Assembly: GCF_047675955.1 (NCBI RefSeq)
Contig: NC_132919.1
Span: forward strand, 71,749,316-71,813,315
Reading direction: 5' to 3'
DNA from: Chlorocebus sabaeus
Lineage: Eukaryota; Chordata; Mammalia; Primates; Cercopithecidae
DNA: 64,000 bases
Shown here: in pieces, positions 32,807 to 43,829 of the stretch
Position numbering within the stretch: the first letter of the stretch is position 1
How the letters are laid out: each line of letters starts with the position of its first letter
Notes under the pieces: generated by a model
Databases searched by the model: none
What the model saw: only the letters and a program-made list of their open reading frames with translations
What the model was told of the DNA's origin: nothing
Position numbers and translations under genes: made by a program

Positions 32807-33097
32807 AGACTGAGTCTTGCTCTGTCACCTAGACTGGAGTGCAGTGGCACCATCTTGGCTCACTGCAACCTCCGCTTCCCGGGTTCAAGCGATTCTCCTG
32901 CCTCAGCCTCCCGAGTAGCTGGGATTACAGGTGTGTGCCACAACAACCGGCTAATTTTTTTTTTTTTTTTTTTTTTTTGGTAGAGACGGGGTTTCGCCAT
33001 GTTGGCCAGGCTGGTCTTGACTCCTGGCCTCAAGTGATCTGCCCGCCTCGGCCTCCCAAAATGTTGGGATTACAGGTGTGAGCCACTGCGCCTGGCC
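32807..33097 (-). mobile_element. Alu, antisense
   Basis: Full-length dimer with a 20-base T run in the middle linker. First Alu after the ORMDL3 Alu-free block. Confidence 0.93.
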
Positions 33098-34545
33098 TCT
33101 GTCATCCCTTCAAATGTTCTTTCAGAACTGAGGCATGCAGAGGCCGGAAGACAGGCTGGGCTCACCAGGGTGGTTATCTCTGAGAGAGGACACGGGTGAG
33201 GCCAGAGGCCTCTCCCTGGAGAAGGAGGTAGGTGGAGAAGCTGGGTGGCATCCAGATAAGGAAGAGCAGCATCTCCTTGAGAGTGTACACAGGAGCATGG
33301 ATGGGGAGGGAGGCTGAGTGCTCCTTACAGGCCCACCCTGTTCCCTCCAGGTGTTAGCTGCTGTTGTCCTGGGTCTTCAGTGTTGACCATCGCATGGCAT
33401 TTGGGCAGCTGGTTCTGCTGGGTTACAGTCCTCATGTCCCTGGCACAGACATAGCCATTGCCTGCTGGCACTTGATACCTACTCATATTCCATTTCTCTA
33501 TTCCAAACACTGAATTGCATGGCCCAGGGCGCCGTGGTGTGCACCATTGTCTGGCCCAAACTCACCTAGAATACATATCAGGATCTCCTACGCACTGCTT
33601 GGGTCCAAGAAGTGGTTCTGGCCTTATCTGCCTCCAGCTTAGTTATAACATGGCTTATCTAAAGGCTTGGGAGGTGAGGCACCCAGCCCTACCCACCCGT
33701 CCAGGAAGTTCCACACCTGGACTACTTTCAATTTCATTATTTTAGCTTCCTGAGATTCAGAGGCCAGGAACTGTGCAGAGATCTGCAGCGGGGATTCTCA
33801 CAACTTCCATTTCTGGTGAACAGCTGAGGTCAGAGAGGAGGTGGGTACCACTTGAGATGGGCCTGTGGTTCCCGGGCACTGTCTTTCCAGACACCTGGAA
33901 TTCCCAGGGTGGTGGTGAATTGAGAGGCAACCACCATGATGAGGGCAGAGACAGAGAAGGAAGCATTGAGTGGATAAGTGCCTGGAACAGGCAGAAGGGA
34001 TGTAGGGGAAGGTGACCAAAGGTAGGATGGGGAAGTGGATCCCAGGAAGCTTTTGTTTCTTCTGAGGCCAACTTACCACCACCTCATTGGGAAATTGTTG
34101 GTAGGGAGGCACCCATCCAACTGCCTTGCAGAATACAGCAAGGCAGGGAGCCCAGGAATCAGAGCCAAGGGAAGAAACGACCAGTTGAGGTTAGTAATGT
34201 GAAGTCTGGCAATCGTGCCCCTCATCCCTCTCTGGTTCCTCTGTTCGTCAACATTGGCGCTAGTCTGGTTGGGGCATGGTGGGCCTGCCTTTCCATCCCT
34301 CAGGCCCCTTGGAACAAGGGGGCAACTCTGCTGTGGGAAATGTAGAAAATGGGTCTCACTTTCCCTATTTGGGACAGTAGCTGCTGCTTTTTTCCTCCAG
34401 ATGGGTTTCATGAAGGGCAGAGGAGAATCTGGGATCTGTGATGTTTAGCCCTCTTTACTCAGTCATGGCTGCCTCACCTTCTAGAAGTAAGGCAGGCAAA
34501 TCATTCCAGGTACTGGTTGTCCTGGAACCTTTGGTTCTTCCCTGA
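33098..34545. other. ORMDL3-GSDMB intergenic spacer, part 2
   Basis: Unique sequence without a recognised gene. Frames up to 112 residues lack domains. Confidence 0.35.
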
Positions 34546-34550
34546 CCTCA

Positions 34551-35493
34551 TGTCATGTGTGTCTGTGTGAAGAAAGTCTACCAAACAGGCTTTGTGTGAG
34601 CAACGAGGCTGTTTATTTCGCCTGTGTGCAGGTGGTCTGAGTCCGAAAAAGGAGTCAGCAAAGGGTGGTGGGATTATCATTAGTTCTTACTGGCTTGGGA
34701 TAGGCTTACAAAGTACATTCTCAAGGGGAGGAGAATATTACAAAGTACCTTCTTAAGAGCAGGGGAGACTATATCGTATCAGGGTGGGGCAGGAACAAAT
34801 CACAATGGTGGAGTGTCATCAGTTAAGGCTATTTTCACTTCTTTTGTGGATCTTCAGTTGTGATACCCTACCTTGTTTTAACCTGAATTGACTCTCCCTT
34901 AGCTGAGAGAGCCAGACAAACTCCATTTTGGCTCCTTCACTTGCCGCCCCTTACCCACCCCGCTTCCTCAAGGACTTAACTTGTGCAAGCTGACTCCCAG
35001 CACATCCAAGAATGCAATTAACTGATAAGATACTGTGGCAAGCTATATCCGCAGTTCCCAGGAATTCGTCTGGTTGATAGTACCCTAAGCCCCCACATTT
35101 GTGTCCGGTTGATGGTACCCAAAGCCCTCGTGTCTATCACCTTGTGATAGATTTAAAGCCCCCGCACTTGGAACTGTTTGTTTTTCCGTAACCATTTGTC
35201 TTTTTAAACTTTTTTTGCCTGTTTTACTTCTGTAAGATTGCTTCAGTGAGGCTCCCCCTCCCCTTTCTAAACCAAAGGATAAAAGAAAATCTAGCCCCTT
35301 CTTTCGGGCTGAGAAAATTTTGAGTGCTAGCCGTCTCTCGGTCGCCGGCAATAAAGGACTCCTGAATGAGTCTCGTAGTGTGGCATTTCTCTACAACTCT
35401 CTTGGTTACAACACAGTTGCTTCAGGCCGTCTGGATGTATATGTGCAGGTCACAGGGAATATGATGGCTTAGCTTGGGCCCAGAGGCCTGACA
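34551..35493 (-). mobile_element. LTR7 (HERV-H type) solo LTR, antisense, split by another LTR
   Basis: The minus strand begins TGTCAGGCCTCTGAGCCCAA at 35493, the characteristic LTR7 start, and ends near 34551. Excluding the insertion it is about 390 bases. It is flanked by the perfect 5-base direct repeat CCTCA (34546-34550 and 35494-35498). It lies about 100 bases before the first GSDMB coding exon. In human, a reverse-oriented HERV-H LTR at this place is reported to act as a GSDMB promoter (from memory of the literature). Here a second LTR (34861-35413) splits it. Confidence 0.88.
34861..35413 (+). mobile_element. Second solo LTR nested in LTR7, class II (ERVK-like) type
   Basis: 553 bases with TGATACCC...TTACAACA ends. 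Flanked by the perfect 6-base repeat CAGTTG (34855-34860 and 35414-35419); a 6-base duplication is typical of betaretrovirus-like (class II) integration. Same orientation as GSDMB. It has a TATA-like GGATAAAAG at 35277-35285 and AATAAA at 35350-35355, in the usual U3/R order. Family name uncertain (possibly the LTR3/LTR13 group). It is younger than the LTR7 it interrupts. Confidence 0.8.
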
Positions 35494-35590
35494 CCTCAGG
35501 CTGCCAAATGTGGAAGATTTAAATACTTGAACCAATACCCTCCTCCCAAAAACTGAAATTGGCTTCTATTTCTGAGTTAGTCCAGGTGCA

Positions 35591-35824
35591 ATGTTCGGCG
35601 TATTTGAGGAAATCACAAGAATTATTGTTAAGGAGATGGATGCTGGAGGGGATATGATTGCTGTTAGAGGCCTCATGGATGCTGATAGATTCCACTGCTT
35701 CCATCTGGTGGGGAAGAAGAGAACTTTCTTTGGATGCCGGCACTACATGACGGCCTCACCCTGATGGACATTCTGGACACAGATGGGGACAAGCAGTTAG
35801 ATGAACTGGATTCTGGGCTCCAAG
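35591..35824 (+). pseudogene. GSDMB: GSDMB exon 2 (first coding exon), frameshifted
   Basis: The ATG at 35591 opens with MFGVFEEITR, as in gasdermin N-termini. It reads correctly to GCRHY, then shifts: frame 0 meets TGA at 35762-35764 after 57 codons. The gasdermin sequence resumes in another frame with GLTLMDILDTDGDKQLDELD from 35752. Donor CTCCAAG|GTCAGT is intact. Confidence 0.9.
35747..35764 (+). other. GSDMB: GSDMB lesion 1: one-base deletion and resulting stop
   Basis: Five bases (ATGAC) lie between the TAC codon and the GGC codon, where six are needed to keep frame. The first in-frame stop, TGA at 35762-35764, follows. Confidence 0.85.
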
Positions 35825-36149
35825 GTCAGTATAAGGTAGATGACAGGTGGCTAGCCAGGAGGCATTGACCATTTGTATTCCATCTCCTTCTCAATTCACC
35901 ATTGTTATCAACCAAATCAACCAATCAACGAAACTGTGGAATTTGTTTGTACACATCCACACACCTTAATTTAAGAAATGCACGGAAGAGCTGCATGGTG
36001 GGAGGAGAGTGGGAGAAGTGGAGATTTATTTCCATTGGAAACCATTCCTAAATGGTCTTTCTTTCCCATTTTTCCCTTGTAAAACAATCTGCTTTTAATT
36101 TAGCAGAGCTCTTCTCGTGTGTTTATCATTGAAGTGGATAAGTAAGTGA

Positions 36150-36720
36150 GGGCAGTTTGCTTACTGGTTAAGAAAGGATGCAGGCTTTAGGGCTGGAAGC
36201 ACCTGGTTTCAAAGCCTGGCTCTGCCTCTTATCAGCTGGGTGACCTTTGGACAAGTTGTTGTATTGCTCTAAGTTTCAGTTTCCTCATGTGTCAACTCTA
36301 GAGGACTGTTGTAAGAATCAAATGAGGGCCGGGCACGGTGGCTCACTCCTGTAATCCCAGAACTTTGGGAGGCTGAGGTGGGCGGATCACGAGGTCAGAA
36401 GATTGAGACCATCCTGTCTAACATGGTGAAACCCCATCTCTACTAAAATATATATATAAAAAATTAGCCAGGCATGGTGGTGTGTGCCTGTAGTCCCAGC
36501 TACTGAGGAGGCCGAGGCAGGAGAATTGCTTGAACTCAGGAGGTGCAGGTTGCAGTGAACCAAGATTGTGCCACTGCACTCTAACCTGGGTGACAGAGCA
36601 AGACTCTGTCTCAAAAAAAAAAAAAAAAAAAAAAGAATCAAATTAGAACAAATTACTTCAATCATTTATCAGTGTCTGCCACAAAAGGAGAACTTAATAA
36701 AAGTTAGCTCCCATCATCTG
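36150..36720 (+). mobile_element. MIR element split by an Alu (GSDMB intron)
   Basis: MIR wording GGTTTCAAAGCCTGGCTCTG and AGTTTCAGTTTCCTCATGTG runs to 36324 and continues after the Alu from 36644. Confidence 0.85.
36325..36632 (+). mobile_element. Alu, sense
   Basis: Full length with a 20-plus A tail. Flanked by AAGAATCAAAT at 36313-36323 and 36633-36643. Confidence 0.94.
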
Positions 36721-37645
36721 GTGGTCATGGTGGTGATTCTTACTATCCTTTCATGTTCCCTGGCTGTCAAGACTGAAAGGGGAGTTGCTGATGAGCAGAA
36801 ATCCCTAAGATATTGGGGGAATTTATGGAAGAGTCAAATTATTGCATCCCCCTGCCTCTGATCTCAGTTATTCCTGGGGTACTTGGGTTTCAGAAGCCCC
36901 AGGGTTTAAGTGTCAAACTCTCACTTGAGCCCACACTGGAATATGGTGAGGAGTTCATTATGTTTCACAATGTGAAAAAATATTTCATAATATGAAAAAT
37001 GGCAAGGAGTTCATAGCTCAGACCTCTCTGATACAGTCTGTTTCTTTTTATGAGGTCTCATGCCAAGAGATGGAAAAGAGCTCTAACAGCCCTGAGCAGT
37101 TTTAGAGTATTACAATGTGCCAGGAAGTGCTTTAAGTGACCGAGAGCGGTACCCAGATTACTTGGAGGTGGTGGACCTTTCCACAAGTGGAGTTTCGTTA
37201 AGCAAGCAAGGGACTTTTGGAGAAATTTCAGATTCGCATTTTTCAAAGACTGAGTCAATGCTCTGAAAAGTAAACTGCCAAGAGCCAATTTGCTAAAAGC
37301 CAGCTCTCAAAAAAAAAAAAAAAAAAATCAGTTTGCCAAATGATCAATTCACTGGAAATGGAAAAATACTTTAACCCAGAACTAGGATGTTTTGCCACAA
37401 TAATATTACTCCTCCGTGACAGGGCAAAGTGTAAGTCTGGAAAAAAAAATTGACTAAGTCAGTCAACTTCCTTTAAGGAAAAGCTCATCTGTGTGCAGAC
37501 AAAATTCGGAGGCAGAGGTGAAACCAAACTTAAAAAAGAAAATCCTTACAATAATGGGAATTGGTAATTTGAATTGATTTTTAGCTTGGTCTGCTCCCTA
37601 TTTAAATGGGTTATTTTGTAACTATGTAATGCTGATGGTGCAGTT
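36721..37645. other. GSDMB intron, non-Alu stretch
   Basis: AT-rich, with A runs at about 37309-37327 and 37440. Phrases such as AAACTGCCAAGAGCC and GTTTGCCAAATGATC look like related short units of an unidentified old repeat. No exon seen. Confidence 0.35.
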
Positions 37646-37658
37646 AAAGTGTGCATAG

Positions 37659-38086
37659 GGCTGGGCACGTGGCTCACGCCTGTAATTCCAGCACTGTGGG
37701 AGACCAAGGCGGGTGGATCACTTGAGGTCAGGAGTTCAAGTCCAGCCTGGCCAACATGGTGAAACCCTGTCTCTACTAAAAATACAAAAATTAGCTGGGC
37801 GCAATGGCACATGCCTGTAATCCCAGCACTTTGGGAGGTCGAGGTGGGCAGATCACTTGATGTTAGGAGTTTGAGACCAGCCTGGCCAACATGGCAAAAC
37901 CCTGTCTTTACTAAAAATACAAAAATTAGCTGGGTGTGGTATTGCATGCCTGTAATCCCAGCTACTCGGGAGGCTGAGGCAGGAGAATTGCTTGAACCTG
38001 GGAGGCGGAGGTTGCAGTGAGCCATGATTATGCCACTGCACTCCAGCCTGGTGACAAAGCAAGAGACTCTGTCTCAAAAAGAAAAA
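37659..38086 (+). mobile_element. Three-arm (expanded) Alu, sense
   Basis: 428 bases instead of about 300. A left arm (37659-37797) leads straight into a second start-like stretch (GCAATGGCACATGCCTGTAA) and a complete dimer. One target-site duplication, AAAGTGTGCATAG (37646-37658 and 38087-38099), flanks the whole block. Confidence 0.9.
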
Positions 38087-38100
38087 AAAGTGTGCATAGA

Positions 38101-38157
38101 ATTTTTTGTTTGTTACTAAAGTCCATAGGATTTTTTGTTTGTTATTAAAGTCCATAC
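38101..38157. repeat. 29-base tandem duplication
   Basis: ATTTTTTGTTTGTTACTAAA plus GTCCATAGG occurs twice in a row with one or two substitutions, just before an antisense Alu. Confidence 0.92.
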
Positions 38158-38172
38158 TTTATTCATATTAAC

Positions 38173-38473
38173 TTTTTTTTTTTTTTTTTTTGAGATGGAG
38201 TGTCGCTCTGTTGCCTCGGCTGCAGTGCAGTGGCGCAGTCTCGGCTCACTGCAACCTCTGCCTCTAGGTTTAAGTGATTCTTCTGCCTCAGCCTCCCAAG
38301 TAGCTGGGATTACAGGCGCACGTCACCACACCCGGCTAATTTTTTGTATTTTTAGTAGAGACCACGTTTCACCATGTGGCCAGGCTGGTCTTGAACTCCT
38401 GACCTCAGGTAATCCGCCTGCCTTGGCCTCCCAAAGTGCTGGGATTATAGGCATAAGCCACCGCACCCAGCCC
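38173..38473 (-). mobile_element. Alu, antisense
   Basis: Full-length dimer ending CCACCGCACCCAGCC. Confidence 0.93.
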
Positions 38474-38484
38474 ATGTTATCTTA

Positions 38485-38880
38485 GTTTTGACCTAGTGTC
38501 CTTTTTCTATTGCAGAATCCCATCCAGGATCCCACATTACATTTAGTTGTCATGTCTCCTTAGGCTCCTCTTGGCTGTGACAGCTTCTCAGACTTTGCCT
38601 GTTTGGGATAATCTTGGCAGTTTTGAGCAGTACTGGTCAGGGATAGTGTAGAATGTCCCTCTGTTGGAATTTGATGTTTTTTTCATGGTTAGACTGGGTT
38701 CTGGGTCTCGGGGAGGAAGACCACAGAGGTAAAGTACCATTCCTATTACATCACATCAGGGGTATGTACCATCAATATGACCTATCACTGTTGATGTTGA
38801 CCTTGATCACCTGGCTGAGGTAATGTTTGTCAGGTTTCTCTACTGGAAGTTACTCTTTTTCCTCTTCTTCATATAGTACT
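38485..38880. mobile_element. Old L1 3' UTR-type fragment
   Basis: Wording typical of older primate L1 3' ends: CATTTAGTTGTCATGTCTCC, GAGCAGTACTGGTCAGGGAT and CACATCAGGGGTATG. Diverged and without ORF2. Confidence 0.6.
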
Positions 38881-39321
38881 CTTTGTGCACATCGTTTTTC
38901 TTTTTCTTTTTCTCTCTGATGTTTTTCTTTTCTTTTACACTGCTCAAGACGCAAATGGTCCCTAAGACATTTGTGTTTCGTGTACACACAAATAGTGATT
39001 TCAGGCATTGTTTCCAATTCTGTCACATTTCCACCAGTTCCAAAATGGATTTGTCTTTGGAAATCCAGTCCTGCCTCCAAAACCTAGCAATGGGAGCTCT
39101 TCCTCCCCTGTAAGTTCCCATCTGGGAGGTTGGAGACAAAGGCACGCAGCCCCTTCAGCATGCCCACATATCATCCATGAACCCTGGGGCAGCAACTGAC
39201 TCAGAACCAAGGCCCTTATTAGTGCCTGATCAATCAGGGCAGAGTCCATGCATGTGGGTGACTTTCCAGGGTTGCCTCACTTCATACTTGTGTGGTTCAT
39301 ACAAACAACAGCAACATAACT

Positions 39322-39616
39322 GCTTTTTTTTTTTTTTTGGAGATGGAGTCTGGTTGTCGCCCAGGCTGGAGTGCAGTGACTTGATCTTGGCTCACTGCAA
39401 CCTTCGCCTCTGCCTCCCAGGTTCAAGCGATTCTCCTGCCTTGGCCTCCCAAGTAGCTAGAATTACAGGCATGTGCCACCACCCCTGACTAATTTGGTAA
39501 AGATTGAGTTTCACCACATTGGCTAGGTTGGTCTTGAACTCCTGACCTCATGTGATCCACCCACCTCGGCCTCCCAAAGTGCTAGGATTACAGGCATGAG
39601 CCACCGCGCCTGGCCC
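39322..39616 (-). mobile_element. Alu, antisense
   Basis: Dimer with small internal losses, ends CCACCGCGCCTGGCC. Confidence 0.92.
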
Positions 39617-39753
39617 TAATTTTTGTGTTTTTTAGTGGAGACGGGGTTTCACCATATCAGCCAGGCTAGTCTCAAACTCCTGACCTCAAGTGATCTGCCT
39701 GCCACAGCCTCTCAAAGTTCTGGGATTACAGGCGTGAGCCACTGTGCCTGGCC
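39617..39753 (-). mobile_element. Alu half-element, antisense
   Basis: Only the left-arm half remains (CTAATTTTTGTG to CACTGTGCCTGGCC), abutting the previous Alu. Confidence 0.9.
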
Positions 39754-39794
39754 TTAATTTCCCTAAATATAGGAAATAGACATTAGTAATATTC

Positions 39795-39900
39795 TCCTAC
39801 TGTAGATGAAGAAACAAAGAGGTTAAGTGACTCACCCAAGGTCGTATGGTAAGAAGGTGGAGGAGTGGGCTCCAATCTGGGATCCTGTGACCCCAGGTAA
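39795..39900 (-). mobile_element. MIR fragment
   Basis: Antisense MIR core wording GAGGTTAAGTGACTCACCCA and AAGGTCGTATGGTAAG. Confidence 0.7.
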
Positions 39901-40072
39901 CTGAGCTTCTGGTGAGAACAGCATTTCCTGGACAGCCACAGCTGGAGCGCTCCCTCAGAAGGCAAGGGGATGGTGGCATGGAGCCCAGGATGGGGCTGCC
40001 CCAAGGAGGGTTTTTTGGAGAGAGATCTTTTGGGGGTCCGCTCCAGAGTGACCTTTACCATTCTTTTTCCAG

Positions 40073-40244
40073 GTCAAAAGGCTGAGTTTCAAATTCTGGA
40101 TAATGTAGACTCAAAGGGAAAGTTGATAGTGAAATTGCCCAAAAAAATAACAATTTCAGGCAGCTTCCAGGGCTCCCACGATCAGAAAATCGAGATATCT
40201 GAGAACCGGATATCCCAGCAGTATCTGGATACCCTTGAGAACAG
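40073..40244 (+). pseudogene. GSDMB: GSDMB exon 3
   Basis: Acceptor TTTTTCCAG|GTCAAAAG. Continuous frame QKAEFQILDNVDS...ENRISQQYLDTLENR with no stop. Donor AACAG|GTGAGG. This exon is intact and encodes part of the pore-forming domain. Confidence 0.92.
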
Positions 40245-40596
40245 GTGAGGTTGGAGTTGGGCAGCAGGGAAGGAGGGGAAGAAGCCCATCTTGGGCACCA
40301 AGGGATTCAAGGGTGGCGGACCTGCTCTTTTATTTGTTTATTTATTTTTATTTTTATTTTCCCTGCTTTTCATTAGCTTTGTGGGGGACTGGCTCTCTAG
40401 GGCAGCCTCTCACTCTCTACTTCCAGGATTCCCCCAGCCTGCCCTTTACACAAGCATGCCTTCCTCTTCTCTGCCTCCAGAAAACCTTCTCATTCACCCA
40501 GGAGCAGCCTCCAGGAAGCCTTCTGAGGCCCCCAGTTCACTCATATCCCTGCTGTTCCCCAGGATGGTTAATTCCTCTGACTTAGACAAACCCGGT

Positions 40597-40694
40597 GCTT
40601 TTTTTTTTTTTTTTTTTTTTGAGACGGAGTCTCGCTCTGTCGACCAGGCTAGAGTGCAATGGCACGATCTCGGCTCACTGCAACCTCCGCCTCC
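40597..40694 (-). mobile_element. Alu fragment, antisense
   Basis: T tail and about 75 bases of the right arm, cut off after CAACCTCCGCCTCC. Confidence 0.9.
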
Positions 40695-41236
40695 AAACCT
40701 GGTGGTTTAAGAGGCATTCTCCTTTGCTCTCCTCTGCTCTCCTGCACTGAGCTGCCCACATCAGTATTTTGTGCTTGTTTGCCTCTGCCTTGTGGGCAAG
40801 CCAGTGGCTTCCATGTTCGTCTTTCCCACTGGACTGGAAGCAACTTGTGACAAGGGACTGACTTTCCTAACCTTTCTGTATTGACTCCAAGCACATAGTA
40901 GGTACTGAGTGAAAGAGAGCTGAAGTGAAGCACAGTGAAAGCAAAGCAACCCTTGGAGGACATTTCCTGCATGGAGTGCAGCCACCCCACCCCAGCAGGG
41001 TGGCACCAATCAAATGCCACAGAGGTGCTGGTAGCTGGTGGGCAGGTGCTTCCAATTCAAGAGGACAGCACTAGCCATGCCCTCAACAATAGTTCTGTGG
41101 TTGTTTTCTTCAGCTGGGATTGTTGGAGATTGAGGAGTAGCTCAGGGGAAGGTGCCCCACAGCTTTCCTGGCCTTGCTCTCCTTGAGTGGAGTGGGAGCA
41201 GGTGCCTTTTTCTTTTTCCTTTTCTTTTTATTTTTT

Positions 41237-41506
41237 TCTTTTTTTTTTTGAGATGGAGTGCAATGGCCCATTTTTGGCTCACTGCAAACTTTGCCTCCTG
41301 GATTCAAGAGATTCTTCTGCCTCAACCTCCCGAGGAGCTGGGACTACAGGTGTCCACCACCATGCCTGGCTAATTTTTGTATTTTTAGTAGGGACAGGGT
41401 TTCATTCACCATGTTGGCCAGGCTGGTCTCGAGCTCCTGACCTCAGGTGATCCACCTTGGCCTCCCAAAGTGCTGGGATTATAGGTGTGAGCCACTCCGC
41501 CCAGGC
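41237..41506 (-). mobile_element. Alu, antisense, shortened
   Basis: Lacks the usual TCTCGCTCTGTCGCC segment after GAGATGGAGTG; otherwise a dimer. Confidence 0.92.
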
Positions 41507-41631
41507 CCCCTCTTTTTTTATTAATAAATTAAAAACAAAGGCTTACAATAAAATTTTACTGGTCCTTTGAATTACCCCTCCCTACCACAGTAAGGAGGGC
41601 CCTCGGAATTTTTCTGAGAGAGCTCAGTGTT

Positions 41632-41660
41632 TTCTTTTCTTTTCTTTTCTTTTCTGTTTT
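41632..41660. repeat. (TTTTC)n microsatellite
   Basis: Four or five CTTTT units in the tail of the next Alu. Confidence 0.9.
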
Positions 41661-41949
41661 TTTTTTGAGACGGAGTCTCACTGTGTTGCCCAGGCTGGAG
41701 TGCAGTGGCCGGATCTCAGCTCACTGCAAGCTCCGCCCCCTGGGTTCACACCATTCTCCTGCCTCAGCCTCCCGAGTAGCTGGGACTACAGGCGCCCACC
41801 ACCTCACCTGGCTAGTTTTTTGTATTTTTTTAGTAGAGACGGGGTTTCACCGTGTTAGCCAGGATGGTCTTGATCTCCTGACCGCGTGATCCGCCCGTCT
41901 CAGCCTCCCAAAGTGCTGGGATTACAGGCTTGAGCCACCGCGCCCGGCC
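41658..41949 (-). mobile_element. AluY of Old World monkey type, antisense
   Basis: Low divergence. Contains GGCCGGATCTCAGCTCACTG, CATCCGCCCGTCTCAGCC-like wording and GGCTTGAGCCACCGCGCCC. Flanked by CTCAGTGTTTTCT at about 41624-41636 and 41949-41961. Confidence 0.93.
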
Positions 41950-42249
41950 TCAGTGTTTTCTATTATAGAATGCTTGTTTGTCAGGTGAGGGTATTGGTAT
42001 CTATATGCGGGGTGGGGGCACTGGATAGGTAGGGGAAGGTCATTGGAGGCAGGGACCCATGTCTTCCTTGAGGGCCTTTTGATTGCAAATAGAAACTCCA
42101 TCAGACATTTTAGGTCATAACATGAGTTTCCTCCAGCGGGAATGGAATCAGATGCTTCATGAGCCTAAGGTCAGGTGACGCAGCTGGCTCCAGGGACTGG
42201 TGCAAGGAACTGGAGTCCCTCGTCAGAGAAGAGGGTGTCTTGGGCTTCA

Positions 42250-42497
42250 CCGATGCCTATCTCAGTGTCATGGGAAGGGCACTCCCTTTGGATTTACACT
42301 GACCAGGGTTTGAATCCCAGCTCTACACTTACTATCTGTGTGGCCTTGGACCATTCACAACCTGTCACTAAGCCTCAGTATCTTTACGTGGAAAGTGGAT
42401 GTAATTCTGCCTACCGTCACAGGATTGTGAAGGTTAAGTGGAAAAATGTGTCTCACAGCTGGCACATTGTAATCCTCCATAAATGCTAGTGAATTCT
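42250..42497 (+). mobile_element. MIR element
   Basis: CAGGGTTTGAATCCCAGCTC, CTCAGTATCTTTACGTGGAA and CAGGATTGTGAAGGTTAAGT in the expected MIR order. Confidence 0.88.
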
Positions 42498-42524
42498 TGC
42501 CCCACTTTGTTTGTATTTATTTAT

Positions 42525-42739
42525 TTACTTATTTATTTTGAGATGGAGTCTTTCTTTGTTGCCCAGCCTGCAGTGCAATAGTGCAGCCTTGGCTCATTGC
42601 AACCTCTGCCTCCCGGGTTCAAGTGATTCTCCTGTCTCAGCCTCCTGAGTAGCTGGGATTACAGATGTGTGCCTGGTGATCCACTCACCTCAGCCTCCCA
42701 AAATGCTGGGATTACAGGCGAGAGCCACCATACCCGGCC
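42525..42739 (-). mobile_element. Alu, antisense, with large internal deletion
   Basis: TTTA tail and right arm, then a jump from GATGTGTGCC to TGGTGATCCACTCACC. Ends CCATACCCGGCC, 200 bases before GSDMB exon 4. Confidence 0.9.
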
Positions 42740-42938
42740 TCTCGCCCTACTTTGTACCCCACCCCTACCTCCACCCCAAGGTGGGTAAAGTGAACTACGA
42801 TGAGGTGCTGTGTTCCTTGGTTTTCCAGTCTCAGAAGCGATTAATTTTAAATGGGAACTGGCTCATGGAGAGGGAGAAGAGTCAGTGGGATGTAAGACCC
42901 TGAGATCCTCAACTCTGATCTCTCTCTACTGTCTCCAG

Positions 42939-43107
42939 GAAGCTGAAGAGGGAACTACCCTTTTCATTCTGATCAATTAATAGGAGAGAAAACCTGTATC
43001 TGGTGACAGAAACTCTGGAGACGGTAAAGAAGGAAACCCTGAAAAGCGACCGGCAATATAAATTTGGGAACCAGATTTTTCAGAGTCATCTCAGCTATGA
43101 ACACAAG
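42939..43107 (+). pseudogene. GSDMB: GSDMB exon 4, with an in-frame stop
   Basis: Acceptor ACTGTCTCCAG. The frame set by exon 3 reads KLKRELPFSF, then TGA at 42970-42972, then continues in the same frame with ENLYLVTETLETVK and SDRQYKF. The stop stands where human has, as I recall, an arginine CGA, so a CpG transition is the simplest cause. Donor CACAAG|GTTAGG. Confidence 0.9.
42970..42972 (+). other. GSDMB: GSDMB lesion 2: premature TGA
   Basis: In-frame stop inside otherwise conserved exon 4 sequence. Confidence 0.88.
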
Positions 43108-43324
43108 GTTAGGATCCTGGGAGGCAGGAACTGTGAAGGTCAGCGTTGGCCCACGCACCGCAGGTCAAGGCAATGCCAGCCCTAGACTCTTCCTTCACTC
43201 CTCTCCTAGCAGCCCTGCTGCTCTTGGCCACATTGCCCCAAGAAAGGGTGGGTGGCATTGCCCAGTCCCTCCCTTGTTACTCTCTAGCGATGCCCTCTTT
43301 TCATTTTCATTTTCTTTCTTTCTT

Positions 43325-43459
43325 TTTTTTTTTTTTTAAAAATAGATATGAGGTCTTGCTATGTTGTCCAGGCTGTCTCAAACTCCTGGTCTCAAGCAAT
43401 CCACCCACCTCGGCTTCCCAAAGTGCTGGGATTACAGGTATGAGCCCTGCGCCCAGACT
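43325..43459 (-). mobile_element. Alu monomer-like fragment, antisense
   Basis: T run, then ATATGAGGTCTTGCTATGTT and one arm only, ending CCCTGCGCCCAGA. Confidence 0.85.
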
Positions 43460-43604
43460 TCATTTTCTTTGTACATTTCCCATGGTTCATCATTACACAA
43501 GTGTATTTTTGCTTGTTTGTCTGTCTCCTTTCTAGGAGGCAGGAGGACAGGAGCCACGGTGCCTAGAACAAAGCAGCTCCTCAGTAAACATTTGTTGAAT
43601 GAAC

Positions 43605-43805
43605 AGTGGCAACAGGATGAGTTTTGGCATCAGATGTGGGTTCAAATTTCAGCTCTGCCACTGTTTTTAGCTGTGAGACTGACTCACCTGGTGACCCCTC
43701 AGAGCTTCAGTTTTCTCGTCTATAAAATGGGGATACAAATGACTGCCTCACAGGATTGTTTGGGAAATCAGGCAAGATAATGATGTAAAAGCACCTAGGG
43801 ATCTG
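43605..43805 (+). mobile_element. MIR element next to GSDMB exon 5
   Basis: GTGGGTTCAAATTTCAGCTC, CAGTTTTCTCGTCTATAAAA and CTCACAGGATTGTTTGG, ending about 25 bases before exon 5. Confidence 0.88.
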
Positions 43806-43829
43806 TCAATGTGAGCTCCTTTTTCCTAG

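Noticed and set aside
35747..35764. Treating the exon 2 frameshift as a simple base-call error
   Set aside because: Possible on its own, but two in-frame stops and splice-site losses further on make true inactivation more likely.
37546..38025. 159-residue frame rich in typical Alu-encoded peptides
   Set aside because: Entirely inside the three-arm Alu; same explanation for the many other frames of this kind in the window.
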